Shown one piece after another: positions 46,501 to 64,000 of a stretch of 64,000 bases of DNA; position 1 is the first letter of the stretch; each line of letters opens with the position of its first letter. Source of the DNA: Pomacea canaliculata. Its lineage: Eukaryota > Mollusca > Gastropoda > Architaenioglossa > Ampullariidae. The position numbers and the translations under genes are program-made. The stretch lies in NCBI RefSeq assembly GCF_003073045.1, contig NC_037599.1:23750555-23814554 (forward strand), read 5' to 3'. The notes below the pieces were generated by a model. It did not search any database and was not told where the DNA came from. It worked only from the letters and a program-made list of their open reading frames with translations.

Positions 46501-46673
46501 AAAACGGTGGAGTAAAGCTAATCGTGAGACGTCTGGACAGTCCGTAAGTGATTTTTCTCTTTCTGATTTACTTCCGTTATCGGCAGCTTCCTCTATCTTC
46601 ATTCATTCTTTTTACGTCTTTTATTAATTATCGGTACTGTTGTTTATCCTTCCGTCTTTCGTATGTTGTCCAT

Positions 46674-46753
<80 letters not shown>

Positions 46754-49351
46754 AGGAAAGATACAAGTGCAAACATTATAATGAGTAGGATAACTGTGTG
46801 TGTGTGTGTATGAGAGAGAGAGATGCTGTACATTTCATTATACATGTATTTATATCTAAGTATATGTTTGAGTTCTAACCTCTAACATTCTCATTTTTTG
46901 TAGAGACATCGAGGAAGTTTACCACGTCATCAACGAAACAACTGTTAAAGATGTAAGCCTCACAGTCACAATACTCAGTTTATCACATTAAGTACGAGGG
47001 GTTATTACAAGGTGGACATGCATGTTTTAGTCCCTCATTAATCTGTTTAGACATCAGACGTTTAACTTGCTTAATTAGGTTCATGTATTTTCCTTTTTCA
47101 TACTTAATTAATTTATTAATGTTTTGATGCAGTGTGTTTCTGACTGTTCTTTTCTTGTGTAATCTAAGTCAGTGAGCCAGTCGTTAATCCTACCTCCTAT
47201 ATTTTCAATGTCCAGATCGACGGTTTTACCATCATGAGTTTTAAGACGTCCACCATCACAGAAGTAACCAGTGAGTATTGTAGATTGTATGTACCTGTCG
47301 TTCTCAGCGGTCACACCTAGGTCCGTCTTGTATCTGATTATTTGTTCGAGATATACCCACTGGCTGTATATATATATATTTGCTTGTTTATTTGTTGCAG
47401 TTGTGGGGTTTTTATTTTGTTCTGGTGTTTTTTCTGTTGCTATTTTTTGCTGCTCTCCTTATTCTCTCCTCCTCATTCTCCTGCAGTTTATCATTGCACT
47501 TTACATACTGAGCAGGGTTAAAGCTTCAACCAGCTTTACATACTTTGAGACCAAACACACAGACAACATACAAATGCCACACATGCTAAACTAACATAAT
47601 TGTCTATATTTTTCGGACTGCTAATAGGCTGAAAAACTTTCAATTTCTTATAACTTACCGGCAAAGACAAAAGATTAGGCTAAGATTACACAAAGCTTGG
47701 GGATCCATTGACATGCTTGGCATGCCACCAAGTTCCAGGCAGTCGCCAGGGAACAGTTGGCATGCGTTATCCCCAAGCGATGTGGCGAGACTGGAAAACC
47801 TTATTTGAACTTCCGAATTTGAACTTCAGACTTAGCCAGTGATGATGATGATGATGATTGATGATTGATTGATTGATGATGATGATTGATGATGATGATT
47901 CCTAATCTATATAATTTTAGATATAATCTGTATAATTTTTAGATAATCTAATAATAATTTGAAAGCCTGTAAAACTGAGTTACTAACTTTAGATAGGGAA
48001 GATGCAACACCTTTCAGGACGTTTATAAAAATGTCTAACTGGAGTAGACCCATGATCTAAACTCATGATTCAGCTAATCTTGGGCCAACACTGAGCCAGT
48101 TTTCTCCCAATCTTCGACCAGTATTGCAGCCAATGAAAACCCCCAAACGGCTCCAGCGTTGGATTAACGTTAGTATATTAGCTGGATAAGTAATAGTTGT
48201 CAATCTTCTTCTCTACCTAATGTTTGAATTTCTCCGTGTATTTTATTCACAGCTACAGCGACTCCTCCTGTCCCCGCAGTTTCCATGACAATGATAGGAA
48301 CCATCATAGGCTGTGCCCTGGGTCTTGTGGCTGTAACCCTTCTTGGCTTCATTGCCCTGAAACTGCTGCGGTGTGTTGCTGCACTTGTTCTCAAAGACAT
48401 GCATGCAGTTCTTCATAGATTACTAGTCAGTCTGTCATGTTTCTTTCTTTCTTGTTACACAACCACTCACATCACAGTCTCCCAGTACATGTATTTGTTT
48501 TTTGATGACCAGACTAAGCTCATTCATTGCTTGCATCACTTCCGTTCTATATTTCACTTCTTCTTCATGTAGCACATTCAACTTAAATGCCCTTTCTACA
48601 CCTGGCACCACGGTACCTGAAAACCTTCCTCTTTCGACCTATCGACGTCGGGAAAGGTACACACCGATGCCAGGGGAACCGCCAAGGGGCCGCCCGCCAA
48701 CTCTTCCCGCCTCCAGGTAAACAAAATCTCAAAAGTAAATACTTAGATTAATCCCAAAATTTGTGGATGACAAAAAGTCGAAAATTGCTCGCCTGATTGT
48801 TATCGCGCACCCACCACACAGCTACACCAGCCCGCATGACAAACAAGGATGTAGGCTTTTATGTCTGTTCTTCCTCTCTTCCCACGAACAGACCTCCGAC
48901 CAAGAAGCAGGAGCTAAACGATGAAGACAGCGTCTACGACTCCATCGACCCGGAATCGAAGGCTACAAACGAAGACGATGGCTACATGCAGCCAGTGCAG
49001 GTGGACCTCAGCCTCAGCTGCAGCTTCACGAAACACGAGAAGATCGACAAAAAGATCATCGACGACATGGAAGACGGCTACTTGAAGCCGTCCCTCTTCT
49101 CCGACCCTCCGCTCAAGCGCGCGCCAGAACCTCCGGGCGCCGTGGGTCGTGTGCGCGACGATGCTGTGGGGACCGTGGCTGTCAAGCGGCCAGCACAGAA
49201 GGACGGCGATGAAGATGATGCGTGGGAAGAGGACTACATCTCGACGATCGCTTACGTCAACATCAACCTAACGGCCCGCACCTCCCGTGTGCCACCAGTC
49301 GACAGCAAGCGCCTCCCTTGCAAGAATCGAGGAGGAGGAAGAGGACCCTGA
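43594..49351 (+). CDS. Type I membrane protein with SRCR-like ectodomain and tyrosine-motif tail
   Basis: Nine exons fit by splice site and phase: 43594-43691, 45803-45866, 46003-46045, 46336-46543, 46904-46952, 47216-47270, 48253-48370, 48573-48716, 48892-49351, giving 412 residues. Residues 1-20 are a signal peptide (hydrophobic LSVLLTSLFFLSTA). The ectodomain (21-183) has seven cysteines (21, 28, 57, 87, 107, 114, 122) and one N-glycosylation site at 148. Residues 59-107 weakly resemble an SRCR domain (VQLQN...IEIVY...W-x-x-VC). A single membrane helix spans about 184-207. The cytoplasmic tail has tyrosine motifs: YDSI (274), DGYMQP (290), DGYLKP (322), YIST (375) and YVNI (381), the last fitting a GRB2 SH2 site (Y-x-N). 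A signalling receptor or co-receptor is inferred. Exon 1 uses a weak donor, GTACTC. Family not recognised. Confidence 0.75.
44535..44717. repeat. Tandem repeat, unit 60-64 bp, three copies
   Basis: Copies begin at 44535, 44595 and 44659 with CTTCCGCCTTCATATTGCTC and end with a GGTCTACTAT segment. A Tigger element inserted at the end of copy 3. The flank after it, CTACTTCCTGTCATATT, looks like the start of a fourth diverged copy. Confidence 0.85.
44718..45552. mobile_element. Tigger-type non-autonomous element in intron 1 of the receptor gene
   Basis: It starts CAGTGGAACCTCGGTTAACG and ends TAACCGAGGTTCCACTA, with one change in the terminal base triplet. TA flanks both sides (44716-44717 and 45553-45554). 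GTTCGTTATCCGAAA-like motifs recur inside both ends. No transposase readable. Confidence 0.85.
46675..46752. repeat. (ATT)n microsatellite, about 26 units
   Basis: A pure ATT run in an intron of the receptor gene; it causes poly-Leu and poly-Ile frames that are not genes. Confidence 0.97.
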
Positions 49352-49591
49352 GCGCAAGTACGATCGCATCTCGGCAGGCGCATCCATCGCGCGAAAGTGA
49401 GGTCACGTGACTGTCAAGATAGATCGACCCACCCACCTCACCATTTTGTTTTTTTTTCCTTCGTCAAATGTTTTTGGTCCGAACGGACAGACTAGGGGAT
49501 TTTAAGGAAACCCACGCTCATTTGTTTGTTTGCTTGTTCGAAGTATTTTTTCATTTGTCTAGAGGCAGGTATAATCTTATTTTTGCCCCAA

Positions 49592-49597
49592 AATAAA
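49592..49597 (+). promoter_or_regulatory. Candidate polyadenylation signal of the receptor gene
   Basis: AATAAA 240 bases after the stop codon. Confidence 0.45.
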
Positions 49598-49599
49598 GC

Positions 49600-50450
49600 A
49601 GATGAGAGACAAGAAATGATTTAACATGATTCCGCTGAGGGAACAAATGTCACGAGATCTTGAGAAATGGAAGGACCGCTCAACTTTTATTTTTGGCTTG
49701 TGTAAGTTTTTTTCATGTTTGGTGACATACTCTTCTCACCACCACCAATACACAAAGCTGTGATCTGACACAGACAAGAAGTAAGATGAGTGATTCCACA
49801 GAGGACACAGACTTTGAATCTCTCGGGAAAAGTGTGTCAAGCTTTTGTGATCTTACAGAGACAAGTGTCACGATTCCACAGATGAAAAATGTATTGAGAA
49901 GAACGGAAAAGTCACGTTCAATTGCGTTATTATTATTTACTCGTTCTTGGCTGTTGTTAGATTTTTTTTTCTAGTCTAGGGGCATTCAGCCTTTTTTCCC
50001 CGAGATCACATCTTATATTGTCAAGTGATCTTGTATGGACAAGAAGTGATATATGTCATGTTTCCATGGGGGAAAGAAATGCAGTGAGCTCTTCAGACAC
50101 CAAAGTTTTTTGAACTTCACAATCCCACACAGACAAAAAGTGATATGAAGAATGAAACAAATGCCGAGACATGCTAAGTTTCTCTTACTATTGTGATCTC
50201 ACAGAGATAAAACGTGAGATAATTCCACAGAGGAAACGATACAAGATTTTTTGTCAGACTGTCATCTCATACAGACACCTGGGGTGACTTCACATGGAAA
50301 CAAGACAGACATGTCAGCCAGGATTCACCTTGCAGAGACAAAGTTGTCGGCTCTGGCAAGAGGCACAGAAGTTGTCAGCCATGATCTCAGAAAGGATTAA
50401 AGTTGTGATATTGGTTGTCATCTGGTATTACTGAAGACAGCTGGGATTAC
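49600..50450. repeat. Degenerate tandem repeat, unit about 70-95 bp, roughly eight copies
   Basis: The motif GTGATCTCACACAGACAAGA, continuing AGTGATATGATTCCACAGAGG, recurs in diverged form near 49758, 49846, 50026, 50118, 50195, 50262, 50320 and 50380. Spacing is uneven and copies have drifted strongly. The array lies just downstream of, or within, the 3' UTR of the receptor gene. Confidence 0.6.
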
Positions 50451-52164
50451 CGGAACATTTTCAAGTAGGCTACGTGTTTGATTTTTGGTTTTACTTATAC
50501 CAGGATGACTCTTCTCAAGATTAGTGCTTAGCTTACAGGTCTTGGAGAGCATCACAAGAATAACACTTTTGCATTGTGCAACTTATTAGCTGACCTAATT
50601 TTAATGCAGGTAATCACTTTCGCTGACCACACAAGCATTGCCTTAACCAGAGCAAATATATATATGATATTTGTGTGTATGATTATTTCCAAACAGTTTA
50701 ATCGTCTTGTATCTAAATTTACTATATATTTAAAAACAGTTGTCAAATTATTGAGCAGCAACCGCACACTATGCATGCATGAGAACCTTATTTTCATACA
50801 CACCCTCTCTCTACATGCACAATACTCTTTTTCCCACTTCAAAGAGTGTGAGAATGGAATGAAAGAATGTAAAAACATATTTTTATATTGTTGTACATTT
50901 GTAACATAATTCGCACAAAATCGTGTTCTTATTGATGTTTTGCTGTTCATATATCGAATATCATGTATATTCATTCAGTGTATCACACTGCTAACATACG
51001 ACCATACACCATACTTTCAAGTATCATCACATGCATGCTGGCACCTAAATGACAAAGATCTTTTGAAATAATCATATTTTAAAGCACTTACATAATTCTG
51101 CTATCAAGGAAATATCATCATCAATCGAGTACGTTTGTTTTTAGTTCTACATAATTTTTCTAATTTTTAAAAAATAATTAGACTCTAAGGGATCAACATC
51201 TAATGAACATAATGTTGATTTCATGCACAAGGCCACAGCAAAACCTTACAAATAAAGTCTGTAGAGTAACAAATAGTCAGCTTTACATATTTTTTACATC
51301 AAGTATTACATTTTCTTTTTCCCATTATGCACTGCTAAATTTGCTTCCCAAATAAACACAAAACATACAAGTCTTAAGACTTTGAAAAATGAGAAGAAAG
51401 CATGTGATAACTGTGTGCAGATGTGATGGTTATGTCATAAACTCATTAATAGTAAACTCTGCCACTGTGGATCCCATTTTGTACATGGTAATAGATGCTT
51501 GCTGCTCCAACTCTTGTCTTTCTCCGCAGTTTCCAGAAACCTTACTTCACCATTATCTCATTTAAATGAGTCAAAAAAAAAAAGACTGTAGAATGTCATA
51601 AAATATTGTGACTAATAACCGAATGAAAAGGTAAACAATGTGCATTCATTCCCCCCCCACTTTATCCCCCACCAACCCCCAGCCAAACAAAAATCAAATA
51701 AAAACTCATTTAACAGGACCCTTGCCCACTTTTCCACCTATTCTTGATTTAAAAAAAACACCTTAGGCATATTCTTTATGCTGAAGCCCCAAGTCTGTCT
51801 TTATGTGGTTCACTGAGTCAGAGTTGCAATTAAATCTTCCCACCTCAATCTATCCTACAAGAATTACCTACAAAAAAATTGAAAGGCGATAAATGATTAA
51901 AAATTGAATCAAAGGCATTATTACAACTTGTCAATACAAAAGTGTAAAATCATTGTATGCTGATACATTATTTCATGACTGATGCACAGATATTCACCTA
52001 TTAAACCTGCTATGGTCTTTAGTAGTATGTCAACACTAAACATTTCTGATTCATAAGATCATAACAAACAGTATTTTTGTAAGATAAGACACTTTTATGC
52101 TATCAACTGCAATCATAAAATTCTTCAATGTAAATATATGCTACTCTTAAATGGTGAAATCTGC
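50451..52164. other. Intergenic and 3' UTR of TGS1 (minus strand)
   Basis: AT-rich convergent region between the receptor gene and TGS1. The two overlapping open frames of 140 codons (-) and 111 codons (+) near 50552-50974 have no recognisable domain. Confidence 0.4.
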
Positions 52165-60799
<8,635 letters not shown>

Positions 60800-62073
60800 T
60801 TGTTGCCTGTAAACTGCCACAAAACATAAGTTTTCATTAATGTTATAGAACATAAACTTCTATTTCAATTTTCACAGTAATTTACAGCTATCATTTATTT
60901 AATCTACATTTTCTATGCAACATTTTTCCTAACAAGATATTAAAATTCACAGGAGAAAATATTTCTTTGAACATTTTTACTAACTCTATGAAGTATAAAA
61001 CTGGAATGTGTTTTAAAAACTGATGACCTTTGCATTTTTTTCAAACTCTATTCTTCCTAAATATTCACAGGCATACAATTACAAATTTACCGATCACTTA
61101 TGAAAATGAACAAATGCATGGTAATTGTCCATATTTCCTAGAATTTAATGAACAGTAAATGTGTTCATATTCTCCTGTATGACTCATGACTAAATATAAA
61201 TAAATTTTAGGTGTAAATTTTCCACTTCAAAACAGCAAACCTTTGATCATATAAATCTACACTCAATAGTCACTATGCACAAAGTAAGGACTAACCAGCA
61301 GAATGACTACGCAACACATTTCAGAACATCACTGTGTCATCCTTACAGAGTCCTGAAGCCGAATAAAACACAATTGAACATAACTAACATAACAAAATAA
61401 CTGACCATCAGAGTAGTCAGACTCCCCAACCCCAAAGCATAATACTAATTATGCTTATTATTTATGTCACATTGCAAAACTTTTGAAATGGAAAGCTTAT
61501 TGCATTCTAGAATTCCTTTTTGTAACTGTGGCACTAAGATGTTTTATAAAAAGCATCACAATAATGAATGAACTTCCTGGCAATGATGACACACTAGCTT
61601 AGATTTTCCACTATCATAATCACGTTGAGCATAATCGTTACAGATGAACTTCGTGTTGTTTGGGCGAGTAAACGCATGATCAAATTCGTTTTGTACACTA
61701 ATAACTGATGGTACCCTACTTTGACGGCCGGTGGATTATTATTAATAATATATTTCAGCGATCATTTTCCAATTATTAATCAAATGCTGATAAGAAAGCT
61801 TCAGTTGTAAGAATATGCATCTCAAGGACCTCCACCTTACTGAAATATGTATTTCTTTCACTTGCTGTTTCAGAACAAAACAATCCATGTGGAGCGAAAC
61901 CGGAAGCAGTGGTAGTGCTCTCCCCTGACACTTGCTTTATGCGTTTAGACTCGCAAGACTCGCGTTCAATTTGAAAATGTGGTATCCTGAGTTTTCTGTC
62001 AGTCATTGTCCACAGGCGAGGAAATACATACTCAGAATTTAACTGGACTTTATTTTTCTGAACCAGCTATTAA
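60800..62073. promoter_or_regulatory. Divergent intergenic region between TGS1 and LIG4
   Basis: The two start codons face away from each other, 1.27 kb apart. The LIG4-proximal third (61620-62070) is less AT-rich and holds an ETS-type ACCGGAAGC at 61899-61907. A 76-codon minus-strand frame at 61776-62006 has no recognisable domain and most likely overlaps LIG4 5' sequence. Confidence 0.45.
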
Positions 62074-64000
62074 ATGGCAGACGCAGCCGTGTCATCTGAT
62101 GTGAACCCTACATCAAGCACAGTAGCAAGTCTAGTTCCCTTCGCCGAACTCTGTGGTCTTCTCGAAAAAATATCCAAAACCCAAGGCAACGATAAGAAAA
62201 AGCGCGTGCTGAAGGATTTTGTTGATCGCTGGAGAAATCTTCACGATGACTTGCATAAAAAAGATTCTGATACCACCGTAAGTAGAAAAATACCTGTTGT
62301 CCAAAATGAAGATGTTTTCATCGAAATGTGAAAATACAACGCTTAAATTCATATCCTCACGTAGGATACTTTGATGCCTAATTTGAGTAATTGCACGAGA
62401 ATCGACTAGTATAATGCGAAGTTTTAAAGACGAAAACTGTCAGATAATTGACTGGCTTCTCAAACTATCAGTGAATTCGAAGAACCCTAGATGATCACTA
62501 GCTCCTGGGTGAGAATATTATAAGATTCAGTAAGAGAGACTGGGCCACGCCCCCGTTTGTTTCTGTTCCAAAGTTGATTGCACCAAGCCACACACACACC
62601 ATCCTGTGTATAAACTACTTCTTAATGAAAAGAGATACATGTACTTTGATGCACACAAATGTGTATGCTTAACTGTAATCGGCAGATGGACTCCTTTTAT
62701 CCTGCCATGCGACTGCTGCTACCACATTTAGAACGAGAGCGAATGGCATATGGGGTCAAAGAGGTATTTTTTTTAAATTAAAGATTATTGTTAAGAATGG
62801 TATAGAAGATGTTGATAACTTAATTAAAATTTCATAGCCATAGAGAAGTGAATCACAAATGGTTTATTATGTCTAGGGCATAGCACTGGAAAGAGAGGCT
62901 AATAATTTATCTCTTTCTGCTACCTTTTATTATACATGATAAATAAAGTGCCCACTACTGTTGGTTAGACAAAGTAAGATTTCAAACATTGGCCTCCCAA
63001 GTGAGCTTCAAAACACCACCTTTCCAAAGTCTCCCTAAACATTAACTATATGAGTAAAAAAAGATACAACTTCTGGATTTTTTGTGTCATGGAATTTGAA
63101 TGATTTCTCCCAGAATGGCTTAGCACGGCTTATGATAAAAGTACTGTGTCTTGCTAAAGACAGCCAAGATGCCCAAAGACTTCTTAACTACCGAGCAGTA
63201 AAGACAGTGCAAGGGGTGAGTTTGTAATTTGTCGATAAAAGGGATATAATTCTTAGGGTACTTCTTTTCAGATTATAGTCCAATAGAGTTATGTATGTTG
63301 CTAATGGGTCATCTGCTTAAACAGTAGGCTATAGCTGATTAATTTTGTTTTATGAGGTTGTGCACATATGCAGAGGCACTTATATCATTACTTGTCATAC
63401 TCTTATTATTCTTAATAGTTAAAATAAATTAAAGAATATATATGTAACAGGGTTAGATGCGGGCTTTTCCCCCAATCCTTCCACAACAACAAGACGCAAC
63501 ACTCTAATGGGTTCCAGGTCGTTTATTCTAATGTCAGTCGATAGTGCTGGCTCTGGTGAACCTCGACACAAACACTCTCTCTCCGACGCTCGACGCTCAA
63601 CGACCCTACTCGTGTGTTTGGGAAAAGGCCCGACTACCGCTCTGTCCCACCGCGCTATACTCGGGTACCTATGACATCTACCGTTCCTCTTTCTCACGGT
63701 CGGTCACATCAACCTCTGACTGCCACGACACTCAGTCATTCAGCACCGGTGTCCCGTTGGTGGTAAAGAAAACAAAACTGTTCGCACGGCCGTGTACCGG
63801 TCTTTCAATTAACACCTGCACCTGTGAAGTGGCGACTGCGCTATCTCACTAACTTCGCCCACGACCCCGGCCTGTCGTCCGCCCCCCCCCCCGATCGGCG
63901 ATCACTCGTCACCCACCTATTGTTTCAACTTGCTCCCACGCCGCCCGTCATTGTTTCACTGGGTTGGCACCCGGCCAGCGACCACCCCCCACCCATCGCC
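62074..64000 (+). CDS. LIG4: DNA ligase IV, N-terminal exons (runs off the window)
   Basis: Exons: 62074-62277, 62686-62763, 63114-63215, all phase 0, continuing beyond 64000. They encode 128 residues of the N-terminal ligase DNA-binding domain: [18 protein letters not shown] near residue 22, [39 protein letters not shown], and [20 protein letters not shown] then [14 protein letters not shown]. These line up with human LIG4 [38 protein letters not shown] and LLNYRTPT. LIG4 works with XRCC4 in the nucleus to seal breaks in non-homologous end joining. The nucleotidyl-transfer and BRCT domains must lie to the right. Intron 3 holds LTR-like sequence from 63443. Confidence 0.92.
63443..64000 (-). 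mobile_element. Possible LTR of a retrotransposon, cut by the window end
   Basis: From 63443 the base composition changes sharply from AT-rich to GC-balanced. Read on the minus strand, an AATAAA lies about 75 bases before the boundary, and the edge reads CTAACCCTGTTACA, like the end of a Gypsy-type LTR. The element would lie inside LIG4 intron 3 and continue off the window; its state cannot be judged. The last 35 bases, near 63965-64000, also resemble the C-rich interior of the pogo-like elements at 1100 and 4497. Confidence 0.35.

Noticed and set aside
46548-46845. Leucine- and isoleucine-rich frames
   Set aside because: Produced by the ATT microsatellite at 46675-46752.
49600-50450. Possible CRISPR-like array
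   Set aside because: Units are diverged and unevenly spaced, with no constant repeat and unique spacers; the context is an animal genome.
50552-50974. Overlapping frames of 140 (-) and 111 (+) codons
   Set aside because: AT-rich, low-complexity composition without a recognisable domain; more likely 3' UTR or intergenic.

Overview
The window looks like animal nuclear DNA from an AT-rich invertebrate genome dense in DNA transposons. Genes have short GT-AG introns, the proteins are animal-specific or animal-like, and one intron is of the minor U12 type. Repeat style and gene content would suit a mollusc or another lophotrochozoan; that placement is inference, not something read directly.

Layout. 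1-16 kb is repeat-rich. It holds a 3.1-kb hAT transposon carrying a pogo-like element that itself carries a small hAT element, a second pogo-like copy, a Tigger remnant, and six same-strand copies of an unnamed repeat whose 3' end can fold into a hairpin with compensated base changes. 7.5-26.4 kb carries three tandem regucalcin/SMP-30-like genes on the + strand with identical exon sizes and phases. The middle copy (19954-22178) is intact, the first has a one-base shift in its last exon, and the third has an in-frame stop in exon 2. 29.1-34.7 kb is a large C2H2 zinc-finger protein gene. 36.9-42.9 kb contains LINE fragments and a Tigger remnant. 43.6-49.35 kb is a nine-exon gene, assembled here by matching splice phases, for a 412-residue type I membrane protein with a tyrosine-motif cytoplasmic tail. 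52.2-60.8 kb (- strand) is TGS1, the trimethylguanosine synthase. At 62.07 kb DNA ligase IV starts on the + strand and runs off the window, with LTR-like sequence in its third intron.

How the genes relate. TGS1 and LIG4 are divergent and share a 1.27-kb intergenic region. The regucalcin trio is a tandem expansion in partial decay. The other genes show no shared pathway. Apparent one-base shifts recur in several conserved genes (regucalcin 1 and 3, the zinc-finger gene, and TGS1 three times), so uncorrected assembly indels must be weighed against real gene decay.
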